In this document: positions 1 through 8,247 of the stretch, piece by piece | Position numbering within the stretch: the first letter of the stretch is position 1 | Layout of the letters: each line of letters opens with the position of its first letter | DNA from: Gayadomonas joobiniege G7 | GTDB lineage: Bacteria; Pseudomonadota; Gammaproteobacteria; Enterobacterales; Alteromonadaceae | Length of the DNA stretch: 64,000 bases | Direction: 5' to 3' | NCBI RefSeq assembly: GCF_000300815.1 | Contig: NZ_AMRX01000008.1 | Span: forward strand, 310,001-374,000 | Program-made: the position numbers and the translations under genes | The notes under the pieces: generated by a model | Databases searched by the model: none | The model's input: only the letters and a program-made list of their open reading frames with translations | What the model was told of the DNA's origin: nothing

Positions 1-917
1 TAATAATTTTATTGGCATCCGCTTGTGTTAAATGACCCGCATAAACCGAATATAAACTGTCAATAGCAATACCAATGGCAACGGCTTCGCCGTGCCTGAG
101 TTCGTTATTAGAAAGCTCTTCTAGCTTGTGAGCAGACCAATGACCAAAATCTAACGGCCGAGCCGAGCCGAACTCAAAAGGGTCGCCATTGGTTGCAATA
201 TGATCAAGATGCCATTTTGCCCCTTTAATGATCATATTTTTCATCGCAGCGGTCTCAAATTGAGCTAGTTCAAAACGGTCAGCATAAAGCTGGTTGAAAA
301 ACTCTTTATCTTTGATTAAGGCAACTTTAATGGCTTCAGCAATGCCGCAGCGTTTGTCTCGCACTTGCAAACTATTTAATAGCGTAAAATCATTAATCAC
401 CGCAAAGGGTGGTACAAAAGTGCCTAAATAATTTTTGCGTTTATTAAAATTAATTGCGTTTTTAACGCCGACCCCAGCATCGTTTTGTCCTAACACTGTT
501 GATGGTAAACGAATAAGGCGAATACCTCTGTGTGCTGTTGCTGCAGCATAACCAACAGCATCTACTACAGCGCCGCCACCAACAACAATGATATAAGAAT
601 GACGGTCAATTTTATAATCTGCCACGGCTTGATAAATGTCTTCAAGCCATTGGGTATGGTTTTTACAGTCTTCACCACCAGGAATAATCAAAGTATCACT
701 TAGCTTTAACTCGGCGGCGGCTAGATAATCAGCGACTTTTTGTGATAACTCGGGATGACAAGCGGCTACCTCGCTGTCGAGACATAATAAAAACTCGGGA
801 CGATCACTCAGATTATCAATTAGCTTTATTAACGATTGATTATTCGAAGAAAAGGTATCTTCAGTAAAGATCACTGGATACTGATAGCTAACTGTAAAGC
901 TCTGATTGATTTGCATA
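1..917 (-). CDS. 3-dehydroquinate synthase family sugar-phosphate cyclase (EboD-like), 3' end cut by window
   Basis: This reading frame starts at the ATG whose first base is 917 and runs off the left edge, giving about 305 residues. It shows the NAD-binding stretch GGGAVVDAVGYAAA, followed by RLPSTVLGQNDAGVGVKNAIN. Metal-ligand positions known for dehydroquinate synthases are present: E in CGIAEAIK, H in FGHWSAHKLEE and H in LRHGEAVAIG. The DAGVGVKNAIN segment is closer to the EboD/sugar-phosphate-cyclase branch than to housekeeping AroB, which normally has DASVGGKT there. The substrate could be DAHP, sedoheptulose 7-phosphate or another sugar phosphate, and the sequence cannot decide. It diverges from the Gfo/Idh-transporter operon at 1188, so a joint cyclitol-type pathway is possible (inference). 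The family call is firm; the exact reaction is not. Confidence 0.8.
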
Positions 918-1187
918 GAGCCCCCTTAAAAACTCAATAAATTCAGTAAACGCATATTTAAAACTAAATTAAAAAAAATAGCAAAAGGGCAAATAATAAA
1001 ATTTAACCATTTTTGTACGAAATTTAATAAGTTTATATGTAAACGTATTGATTTTCTTTTAAAATTATTTTTAATTTCCAAACGCGAAATTTTTTTTAAA
1101 TCGGTTTTTGGTGAAAGTATTTGGGTTGAGTTGTTATTAATGTTATAAAATACCACCCAAACAGTTAACATATGATAAAGGGACCTC
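918..1187. promoter_or_regulatory. AT-rich divergent intergenic region
   Basis: This 270-bp stretch separates two divergent genes and is very AT-rich, with A and T tracts between about 950 and 1150. It must hold the promoters of the cyclase gene and of the operon starting at 1188. A ribosome-binding site AAAGGGA lies just before the ATG at 1188. I could not identify a specific operator. Confidence 0.45.
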
Positions 1188-2333
1188 ATGCAAACCATTA
1201 AGCTAGGGGTGATTGGTTTAGGCAATATTGCCCGCCAGCACATCCAAAATATTCTCAGCGGTGCGGTTAAAAACTGCCATTTAGTGGCGGTTTGTTCACG
1301 TTCTGTGAATTCATCCGAGTATCCGGATGTTGAACACTTTAATGATTATAAACAAATGATTGATTCGGGGTTAATCGACAGTGTGTTGATTGCAAGCCCT
1401 ACTTTTGCTCATTTTGAAATGGCCCAATATGCCTTAAATAAACAAATGCACCTGATGTTAGAAAAACCGATTGGTTTATCTTCTTATGAAGGTGAGCTGC
1501 TATTAAAGTTGAAGACTGACAATGTTCAATTTGCGCTAATGCTTAACCAACGAACCGATCCGGTTTATCAAAAGATGCACCAGCTTGTTCAGTCAAACCA
1601 GTTTGGTGCAATTACCCGTACTCACTGGACAATGACGAACTGGTTTAGACCGGATATTTATTTTCAAACCAGTGACTGGCGCGCAACTTGGAAAGGCGAA
1701 GGTGGCGGTTTGTTGGTTAACCAATGCATCCATAATCTAGATATTTTTCAGTGGATATGTGGTGTGCCGAACAGCATTATCGCACAGTGTGGATTTGGCA
1801 AATATCACAACATTGAGGTAGAGGATGAAGCGACTGCTTTTTTTAATTATGAAAATGGTGCCACCGGTGTCTTTGTTGGATCAACTGGTGAAGCGCCCGG
1901 TGTTAATCGGTTTGACATCATCTGTGAAAAAGGCAGCTTGCACTTCGACTCCGGACAATTAACCATTGTTGAAAACGATCAAACAACGGCTGAATTCTGT
2001 TATCAAACTGACGAAATGTTTGGTATGCCTCAAAATCAAACTTATCAATGGCAACCACCAACAGAGAAAGTGAATCAGCATGCTGTTGTAATGAACAATT
2101 TTGTCGCAGCTATCCTAACTGGAGAAAAGTTAATTGCACCCGCAGAAGAAGGATTAGCGTCGTTAGATATTGCAAATGGGATTTTATTATCGAGTTGGCT
2201 TGATGCGAAAGTTGTGCTACCGCTAGACAGAACGGTTTATCAAGCAGAATTAGATAAAAAAATAGCAGCTTCGAGCTTTCGTAATAAGTCGAATGCTGAA
2301 GTAAAAATTGATATGAATGCTTCATATCGTTGA
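1188..2333 (+). CDS. Gfo/Idh/MocA family oxidoreductase
   Basis: The 381-residue protein begins with a Rossmann nucleotide-binding motif, GVIGLGNIARQH, at residues 8-18. It carries the family's EKP motif at residues 92-94, where the Lys is usually catalytic. A C-terminal alpha/beta domain contains NQCIHNLD, a typical substrate-binding/catalytic His segment. Members oxidise or reduce sugars, cyclitols or their derivatives with NAD(P) in the cytoplasm. It is the first gene of a tight operon (14 bp to the next gene), preceded by AAAGGGA and an ATG. The particular substrate is unknown. The neighbours suggest a sugar or cyclitol pathway together with the second Gfo/Idh protein at 3714. Confidence 0.88.
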   Translation: MQTIKLGVIGLGNIARQHIQNILSGAVKNCHLVAVCSRSVNSSEYPDVEHFNDYKQMIDSGLIDSVLIASPTFAHFEMAQYALNKQMHLMLEKPIGLSSYEGELLLKLKTDNVQFALMLNQRTDPVYQKMHQLVQSNQFGAITRTHWTMTNWFRPDIYFQTSDWRATWKGEGGGLLVNQCIHNLDIFQWICGVPNSIIAQCGFGKYHNIEVEDEATAFFNYENGATGVFVGSTGEAPGVNRFDIICEKGSLHFDSGQLTIVENDQTTAEFCYQTDEMFGMPQNQTYQWQPPTEKVNQHAVVMNNFVAAILTGEKLIAPAEEGLASLDIANGILLSSWLDAKVVLPLDRTVYQAELDKKIAASSFRNKSNAEVKIDMNASYR

Positions 2334-2347
2334 GCTAAGGAAACACA

Positions 2348-3712
2348 ATGTCAGCAGAATTAGAGAGTATCCGAGCACTTGCCGGTAAAGCTTGGTATCA
2401 AAGGTTGCCTACTTATTTAAAGTTAAGTGGCCCAGGTTGGTTACAAGGTGCGATGACACTTGGTGGCGGCAGTGCGGTGACGTCGTTGAGTATAGGTGCT
2501 ATATTTGGCTATGAACTTTTGTGGGTGCAGCCACTAGCCGTTATCATTGGCTGTATTATGTTATTCGCACTCTCTCATCAAACTTTGCACACCCAAATAA
2601 AACCTTTTACTGCAATGAAAAAGTATGTGAATGCTCCACTAGCTTGGGCCTGGGCGATAGCTGCATTTGCGTCAAGTATCATTTGGGGGTTTGCGCATTA
2701 TCCGCTGGCGGCCGCTATGCTCGAAGAAATTGTTTTGGTGAGTAGTGGCTTTTCGGTTGATCAGGAAAATACCTTAGGTCGCGACTTATACCTGTTGCTG
2801 TTGGCTGTGATCATTTGGGCTGGGTGTGCGTTTACCGCTTGGCGCTACGGCGATCATGAAAACGGCAAAAATAACGCGGTTAAAATATTTGAAACTGGCA
2901 TTAAAATATTAAGTGCATTAATAATTATCGCTTTTGCTTGGGTCGTTATATCTGCATCGCTTAACGGTAAAGTAGACTGGGGCGCTGTTTTAGCGGGTTA
3001 TATTCCATCCTCATTGCCCGATGACGCGCAAGGGGTCACTGTGGTCATGGCCGCACTTGGCAGCGCGGTTGGTATCAATATGACGTTTATCTATGGTTAC
3101 ACCCTGTTGCATAAAAAATGGACCGCTGAACATGCCGAATTGGCGCGCTATGACATTGGTTTAGGTCTGGTTATTCCATTTATTTTAGTGACCAGCTTGA
3201 TTTCTATTGCTGCGGCTGGCGCGTTTTATGGATCAGATATGGATATTCAAGGAAAACTTAGCCCTACCCAAGCTGGCACCATGTTTATGTCGGCAGGTTT
3301 AGATGAAGTGACCAGTCGGTTGGTTTTTGCTTTTGGTATTTTGGGGATGGCAGTTGGCTCATTAGTCATGCACATGCTTTGCTGTGGCAGTGCTGCTGCG
3401 GCCATGTTCAATTGGTCAGAAAAAAGCTTAAAATACAAACTGGCTTTATTGGCACCAACACCAGCAATTTTAGGGGTATTTGTATGGAAAACCATGGGCG
3501 CTTACGTGGTGCTACCGACTTCCGCGATATGTGGGTTTTTATTACCAGTGGCTTATATCGGTTGGGCAGTATTAAATAATAAAAAAGCGTATTTAGGTCG
3601 TGCAATGCCAGCGGGGAACAAACGTATCTGGATTAATCTCGCGATGACGATTTGTATTATCACAGTTTTGGCGAGTGTAGTGTATTCAACTTATATTAAG
3701 TTAGGAAGTTAA
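2348..3712 (+). CDS. Nramp-fold membrane transporter lacking the canonical metal-binding motifs
   Basis: A 454-residue integral membrane protein with about 11 hydrophobic segments. The first helix region, SGPGWLQGAMTLGGGSAVTS followed by GAIFGYELLWVQPLA, aligns by eye with Nramp TM1 and TM2. The DPGN metal-binding motif is replaced by LGGG. The TM6 region reads GINMTFIYGYTLLHKKW, where Nramp proteins have the metal-ligating Met in MPHN. Family membership (APC/Nramp fold) is thus supported, but classical Mn/Fe transport is doubtful. It sits between two Gfo/Idh oxidoreductases in one operon (AAGGAA before the ATG; 1 bp to the next gene), so transport of the oxidoreductase substrate or another organic solute is a reasonable inference. 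Confidence 0.75.
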   Translation: MSAELESIRALAGKAWYQRLPTYLKLSGPGWLQGAMTLGGGSAVTSLSIGAIFGYELLWVQPLAVIIGCIMLFALSHQTLHTQIKPFTAMKKYVNAPLAWAWAIAAFASSIIWGFAHYPLAAAMLEEIVLVSSGFSVDQENTLGRDLYLLLLAVIIWAGCAFTAWRYGDHENGKNNAVKIFETGIKILSALIIIAFAWVVISASLNGKVDWGAVLAGYIPSSLPDDAQGVTVVMAALGSAVGINMTFIYGYTLLHKKWTAEHAELARYDIGLGLVIPFILVTSLISIAAAGAFYGSDMDIQGKLSPTQAGTMFMSAGLDEVTSRLVFAFGILGMAVGSLVMHMLCCGSAAAAMFNWSEKSLKYKLALLAPTPAILGVFVWKTMGAYVVLPTSAICGFLLPVAYIGWAVLNNKKAYLGRAMPAGNKRIWINLAMTICIITVLASVVYSTYIKLGS

Positions 3713-3713
3713 C

Positions 3714-4790
3714 ATGACCGTAAATGCAAAAGACGGCGCAAATTATGCGCCGCTTGGACAATCAAAAAAAGTGGTGGCGCCGGGCGAATTCATATTTTCT
3801 GTGGCTTTTTTAGATCATGGGCATATTAACGGGCAAACCAATGGTTTATTACAGGCCGGTGGCACATTAAAATATGTTTATGATAGAGATCCCAAACGGT
3901 TAGCCGCATTTTGCGAACGCTATCCGCAGGCTAAAGTAGCCGATAGTTTTGAACAGATTTTATCCGACCCTGACACTCGTTTAGTTGCCAGCGCGGCCAT
4001 TCCGCATGAAAGAGCGCAAATTGGCATTCAAGTGATGCACGCTGGAAAAGACTATTTTACCGACAAGTCGCCGTTTACTACCTTAGCTCAGTTAGAAGAA
4101 GTTAAAAACGTGGTATCCCAGACCCAGCAAATTTATGCCGTTTATTATGCTGAGCGTTTGCACAATGAAGCGGCTTGGCAGGCTGGAGAAATGATTAAAC
4201 AGGGAGCGATTGGCCGTGTACTTCAGGTGATTAACCTAGCACCACACCGGCTGGCAAAAGAGACTCGACCTGATTGGTTTTTTGATAAAGGCTGTTACGG
4301 TGGTATTTTAACCGATATAGGATCTCACCAAGTTGAGCAGTTTTTAACGTATGCGGGCGCACAAGATGCCAACATAAACTTTGCACGAGTTGAAAACTTT
4401 AATAATCCGGATAAACCCGGTTTAGAAGATTTTGGCGAAATTTCTATGACTGCGGATAATGGCGCTTCATTTTACACCCGCGTTGATTGGTTTACGCCTG
4501 CAGGACAAGCCGTTTGGGGCGATGGCAGAACTGTCATCATGGGGACTAACGGGGTAATTGAATGCCGTAAATATACAGATGTTGCACGGCAAAGTCCTGT
4601 ATCTAAAATCTTTTTAACCGATGCCAACGGCGAACAGGAAATTGATTGTCTAGGACAGTCTGAATTTCCTTATTTCGGCCAGTTAATTTTGGATGTGCTT
4701 AATCGAACGGATTTAGCAATGAGCCAGAGCCATACTTTTAAAGCTGCTGAGCTTAGCATGCGCGCACAAAAATTGGCTGAGTCGAGTTAA
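3714..4790 (+). CDS. Gfo/Idh/MocA family oxidoreductase, divergent
   Basis: A 358-residue protein of the Gfo/Idh/MocA type. The overall layout is kept: a beta-alpha-beta start around residues 27-60, a segment FTDKSPFTTL in place of the usual EKP motif, and GGILTDIGSHQVEQF, matching the family's D...H catalytic region. The nucleotide-binding loop reads FLDHGHINGQTNG rather than GxGxxG, so cofactor binding may be altered. The ATG follows the stop of the transporter gene almost directly, with AGGAAG as ribosome-binding site inside that gene's end, so the two are translationally linked. It probably acts on a metabolite related to that of the first oxidoreductase. The substrate is unknown. Confidence 0.83.
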   Translation: MTVNAKDGANYAPLGQSKKVVAPGEFIFSVAFLDHGHINGQTNGLLQAGGTLKYVYDRDPKRLAAFCERYPQAKVADSFEQILSDPDTRLVASAAIPHERAQIGIQVMHAGKDYFTDKSPFTTLAQLEEVKNVVSQTQQIYAVYYAERLHNEAAWQAGEMIKQGAIGRVLQVINLAPHRLAKETRPDWFFDKGCYGGILTDIGSHQVEQFLTYAGAQDANINFARVENFNNPDKPGLEDFGEISMTADNGASFYTRVDWFTPAGQAVWGDGRTVIMGTNGVIECRKYTDVARQSPVSKIFLTDANGEQEIDCLGQSEFPYFGQLILDVLNRTDLAMSQSHTFKAAELSMRAQKLAESS

Positions 4791-4802
4791 AATTTATTTA
4801 GT

Positions 4803-5075
4803 TACTATTGATTCAACGGGCATTTTGACGCGGTAGAAGCAGATGATAACTTGCCTTGTAAGATTTCCAATATAGCCCTGAGAGAAGTCGATGGGCTGGG
4901 CAATCAGCTGATATTTGTCCTTCTACCGCATCTTTCAGAGCCTGCGCTTTGGCTACAGCTTTCACTAATAAGACGATGCTTCTGGATTCTAGGATTGTAG
5001 CTATTCCCATTGTTATTGCTGATCGAGGTCATTAAATGCAATGTGGCCGTTGGAACCGATACCTAACATTGGTTA
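4803..5075 (-). pseudogene. nagB: Relic of glucosamine-6-phosphate deaminase (nagB-like)
   Basis: Reading the minus strand from about 5069, one frame gives MLGIGSNGHIAFNDLDQQ and then a stop. This matches the NagB active-site segment GIGxNGHIAFNE. A second frame from 5010 gives MGIATILESRSIVLLVKAVA, continuing through QALKDAVEGQISADCPA. That corresponds to the NagB region TLGVGTLLxAREVxIL..G..KA.AL..AVEG. About 40-45 residues that lie between these blocks in intact NagB are missing, and the frame changes, so this is an internally deleted, frameshifted remnant. It fills the 360-bp gap between the oxidoreductase operon and the LytTR gene. The tail after ADCPA does not look NagB-like. Confidence 0.8.
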
Positions 5076-5152
5076 TCCCTGCCAAAAATCGTGAATTCAC
5101 TATGTATTCACGATTAAGACTCCAAGTGGATAAACGAACACTGTGCTTGGCT

Positions 5153-6025
5153 TTATTTCGTAACAATATTTTTAAAGTGTGGCATTGCGGTTAGATATTT
5201 TTTTCCTAATCTAAGTGTTTGGCCGTTGGCTAACTCAGCTTCTAGTTTTGAAGGACAAACACTCGCAACGGCCGACAGGTTGACCAAATAAGATCTATGA
5301 ATACGGATAAACTGGTTTGAATCTAACTCACATTGCATTTGTTTCATTGTTTTTCGCAGAAGGTAGTGCTCGTTTTCCGTGTTGATTTCTAGATAGTTTC
5401 CACTGACGTTAATAAACTGAATAGATTTTATATCAATTAATACACGTTTATTGCCTTTATAAACCAGTAATTTATCGTCGTGTGCTTTTGTTGGCATGCT
5501 GGAGGTATTAGTCTGTTTTTCCCATTTGGCGGTTGTTGTTAGTTTATCTGCATGCAAGTGGCAAATCAGCAGTGCTAATCCAGAAGCCAACAAATAACGT
5601 GGAAAGTAGAGTAAAAAGGTATCGGATGCCGAATAACCTGCAATCCAATATTCTACCGCAATGCGATAGATTGCCGCTATCAAAACACAAGAGACTAAAC
5701 CGCCCAAAATAGCGAATTGTTTGATTTTACGTTCTGAACCTGGTTTTATCGCGCTCTGTATTAAAACAGGAGAAACCGCAAGCCAGACAATCCAGTCTTT
5801 TAAAACGCATTGAAATGCCTGAGCAAAGCTAGTGTACATAGGTTTATTAATGACCAGCATTTGGCTATAGCAATAAAAGGTCATAAAGCCTAAAAACACA
5901 ACCCAAGAGAGCAGTAACATACCTATATATCGCGTTTGTGCAGCTGATAAGTGTATTAAACCGAGTGGTTGAATCAATGCGTTTTTTACTCGAATTTGAA
6001 TCATTAGCTTTAACGCCAATAGCAA
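5153..6025 (-). CDS. Membrane-anchored LytTR-domain transcriptional regulator
   Basis: The 290-residue protein has about four to five hydrophobic segments in its first 165 residues, then a linker, then a C-terminal LytTR DNA-binding domain (about 190-288) recognisable from SIQFINVSGNYLEI, ...LLRKTMKQ, FIRIHRSYLVNL and LRLGKKYL. There is no receiver domain, so it looks like a one-component membrane regulator that binds DNA directly. It diverges from the GH16 gene at 6233. The intergenic region contains a pair of 11-bp direct repeats that resemble LytTR operators, so it probably controls that gene and perhaps itself. The signal sensed by the membrane part is unknown. A later ATG at residue 8 is an alternative start. 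Confidence 0.85.
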   Translation of the reverse strand: MLLALKLMIQIRVKNALIQPLGLIHLSAAQTRYIGMLLLSWVVFLGFMTFYCYSQMLVINKPMYTSFAQAFQCVLKDWIVWLAVSPVLIQSAIKPGSERKIKQFAILGGLVSCVLIAAIYRIAVEYWIAGYSASDTFLLYFPRYLLASGLALLICHLHADKLTTTAKWEKQTNTSSMPTKAHDDKLLVYKGNKRVLIDIKSIQFINVSGNYLEINTENEHYLLRKTMKQMQCELDSNQFIRIHRSYLVNLSAVASVCPSKLEAELANGQTLRLGKKYLTAMPHFKNIVTK

Positions 6026-6120
6026 AATATTTACAAATAATTGGTTTAGTTTAGCGGTTTGCTGATTAAAATAGAATGGTAGATTGTGTTCAGTTGTCCA
6101 AACAAGCTGCGATATAACTG

Positions 6121-6151
6121 ACTTTTATCCCTTATTTAACACTTTTATCCC
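6121..6151. promoter_or_regulatory. Tandem 11-bp direct repeats, candidate LytTR operator
   Basis: The sequence ACTTTTATCCC occurs at 6121-6131 and again at 6141-6151, so equivalent bases are 20 bp apart, about two helical turns. LytTR-family regulators typically bind pairs of short direct repeats with this kind of spacing. The repeats lie between the membrane LytTR gene and the divergent GH16 gene. The repeat is seen directly; its role is inferred. Confidence 0.5.
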
Positions 6152-6232
6152 ATTTTTCTTTCGGCTGACTCTGATCAGGTTTATTTTTGACTATCAAAAT
6201 ATTTATACACTTGTTTGGGAAATCTGACCGAT

Positions 6233-7744
6233 ATGACAAAATTTATGTTGAGCTGGGCATTTATAGCTCCGATTTTAACTACGCTGCAAGTCAACGCAGA
6301 GCCACCTAAGCCACCGTTGGGTAAAAAGTGGGTGCTGAACGAAAAATTCTCTGATGAATTTAATGGCACAGAATTGGATAAAACAAAGTGGTACGACTAT
6401 CACCCCACTTGGGCAGGGAGAGAGCCGGGTATTTTTTTACCGTCGCAAATTACGGTTAAAGAAGGTCTGCTGCGCATAAAAGGTGAAAAACTGCCACAAG
6501 ACAAAGTGATCACATCCGGCGACATAGTCACAGAAGAAGGCACGCCAAGAACATATAGTGTTGCTGGCGGTGCTGTGATTTCGAAAACTGAAGATGCCTA
6601 TTTTGGTTATTACGAAGCTAGGTTCAAAGCGGCAAAAACCACTATGTCTACCACCTTTTGGCTTGCGACTCGTAACTGGGATTTTGCCGGACCTGAAGAT
6701 TGTAAAGACAGATACGGCCTAGAACTCGACATTCAAGAGTCGATTGGCCGGGAAGGTAATTTTGATGGCAAAGTTTTTGCCAAAGGCATGCATTCTAATG
6801 GACATTTTTGGTATGCAGGGTGTGATGGTAAGATGCAAGATCTACGCTCGCCCCAAGTCACTTTTAAATCAGAACAACTTGCTTCAGATAGCTTTAATAC
6901 TTATGGCGGTTGGTGGCATAACGAGTCGTCTGCCAGCTTTTATTATAATAATGGCAAGCCTAAATTTATGGCTTTTTACAATGAGGTTAAAGAAAAACCG
7001 TTTGACCAGCCGATGGGCGTCAATTTAGTCTCAGAAACTTATCCGTTTCCTTGGGTGGAACTACCCAATGACGAGGAACTGGCTGATCCAGATAAAAATG
7101 TTGCTTATTATGATTGGGTGCGTGCGTATAAATTGGTTGATGCCAAGCTTGCAAATGACTCAGCCAGTTTATCGGAAACTTCTGCGCTTCCCGCTATTTA
7201 CAACGACCAGGCTCAGATAGAAACAGACGCCGTTCGGTTAGTTGACCAAAATACGCTAAGCTTGTTATTAACCTATAAAATTAATCAAGACAGCATTATT
7301 CGGATAACGTTAAGCGATGAGCTTGGTGTAAACTTAGCAACATCAAAACTGCCCGTCGAAGCCGGCTACGCATTTATGCCGATAGAAATCATAACTAGCC
7401 AATCACTAACGCCTTCTCAGCACTATCGGGTTTCACTGCAAATTGAAACGCTAAATACAGTGCAACAAGCGCCGCTTGTATTTGCCAAAACATTTGTTTT
7501 ACCTATTGCTACGACTTGGCAAAGCCAGTTTAAAAAAAATTTACCAACTTGGACACTCAGTCCTGAGCAAGAATTAAAGGTTGCTGGTGAGCGGGCAGTT
7601 TTTCAATATAGTATTCGCAACCAAAAAAATGAATCTGCGCAAGAGGGCATTAGTTACAATAATCAAATTGATGTTAGAGGGCTAGATTCCGGCGAGTATA
7701 CAATTGTTTTGGATGGCGTTTTAAAAGCTAAATTTAAAAAATAA
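6233..7744 (+). CDS. GH16 family glycoside hydrolase (galactanase type: agarase/porphyranase/carrageenase-like)
   Basis: A secreted enzyme with an N-terminal signal peptide (hydrophobic run ending near LQVNA). The GH16 domain covers about residues 25-300. It contains SDEFNGTELDKTKW near the start and the catalytic ExDxxE motif as ELDIQE; numbering from the upstream ATG at 6215, these are E170, D172 and E175. The wording around the catalytic site and the VAGGAVISKTEDAYFGYYEARFKA segment look more like algal galactan-cleaving GH16 members than laminarinases, but I cannot settle the subfamily. The last 180 residues look like beta-sandwich accessory modules. I prefer the ATG at 6233, directly before the signal peptide, over 6215. 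The divergent LytTR regulator probably controls it. Confidence 0.82.
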   Translation: MTKFMLSWAFIAPILTTLQVNAEPPKPPLGKKWVLNEKFSDEFNGTELDKTKWYDYHPTWAGREPGIFLPSQITVKEGLLRIKGEKLPQDKVITSGDIVTEEGTPRTYSVAGGAVISKTEDAYFGYYEARFKAAKTTMSTTFWLATRNWDFAGPEDCKDRYGLELDIQESIGREGNFDGKVFAKGMHSNGHFWYAGCDGKMQDLRSPQVTFKSEQLASDSFNTYGGWWHNESSASFYYNNGKPKFMAFYNEVKEKPFDQPMGVNLVSETYPFPWVELPNDEELADPDKNVAYYDWVRAYKLVDAKLANDSASLSETSALPAIYNDQAQIETDAVRLVDQNTLSLLLTYKINQDSIIRITLSDELGVNLATSKLPVEAGYAFMPIEIITSQSLTPSQHYRVSLQIETLNTVQQAPLVFAKTFVLPIATTWQSQFKKNLPTWTLSPEQELKVAGERAVFQYSIRNQKNESAQEGISYNNQIDVRGLDSGEYTIVLDGVLKAKFKK

Positions 7745-7749
7745 AACGA

Positions 7750-7788
7750 GCCAGTGCCGAGATAAGCTAAGCACTGGCCTTAGCTTAT
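7750..7788. terminator. Overlapping alternative hairpins between convergent genes
   Basis: Two perfect stems compete here. GCCAGTGC (7750-7757) pairs with GCACTGGC (7771-7778). ATAAGCTAAG (7762-7771) pairs with CTTAGCTTAT (7779-7788) around a 7-nt loop. The region separates the convergent GH16 and monooxygenase genes and overlaps the latter's last codons. It is probably a two-way transcription terminator. Confidence 0.55.
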
Positions 7789-8075
7789 TCTAAATGTGTC
7801 ATTTGGTGGATATTTGCAGACTCAATTAAACCTTGAGTTTTTTCACCAAACTGGCGAATGTGCTCTGATTGCATATGGTCTTGCCAAGCCTCGAAACTGG
7901 CCCAGTTTTCATAAAAAATAAAATGTGAAGGTGCTTGATTATCTTGATGTAGCTCATAATCAAGACAGCCAGCTTCTTGTTTAGTCGGTTCAATGAGTCC
8001 AATTAGGGCTTGTTTAACTCTCTCTATTTGGTCTTTTTCAGCGTAAATATCAGCAATGACGGTTAACTTTGTCAT
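7785..8075 (-). CDS. Antibiotic biosynthesis monooxygenase (ABM) domain protein
   Basis: A 96-residue single-domain protein of the ABM/YgiN dimeric ferredoxin-like fold. The start MTKLTVIADIYA, the segment EAGCLDYELHQDNQ and then FIFYENWASFEAWQDHMQSEH follow the family pattern closely. I chose the ATG at 8075 because GGAG lies nine bases upstream and it gives the normal family length. The longer frame up to 8159 adds a hydrophobic stretch not seen in the family. Members are small cytoplasmic quinol or heme-related monooxygenases or binding proteins, and the substrate here is unknown. It converges with the GH16 gene and has no clear functional partner. Confidence 0.85.
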   Translation of the reverse strand: MTKLTVIADIYAEKDQIERVKQALIGLIEPTKQEAGCLDYELHQDNQAPSHFIFYENWASFEAWQDHMQSEHIRQFGEKTQGLIESANIHQMTHLE

Positions 8076-8247
8076 ACTCTGCTCCAGTAAGGTCCAGTTC
8101 AGCCAGTGTATCATATGAATGGTTACATATAGGAAAACTTGCACCTGTAAAATTCGCAAGTCTGTGATAAACTTGGCTAACTAAAAAAACAACTTGGTTT
8201 ATATCTCTGTACGAGCGATTGTGAAAAAAGAGAAGCTTAAAAAGTTG

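Noticed and set aside
926-1243. 105-codon minus-strand open frame
   Set aside because: It crosses the AT-rich promoter region and the start of the oxidoreductase gene and has no domain-like composition; it is a shadow frame.
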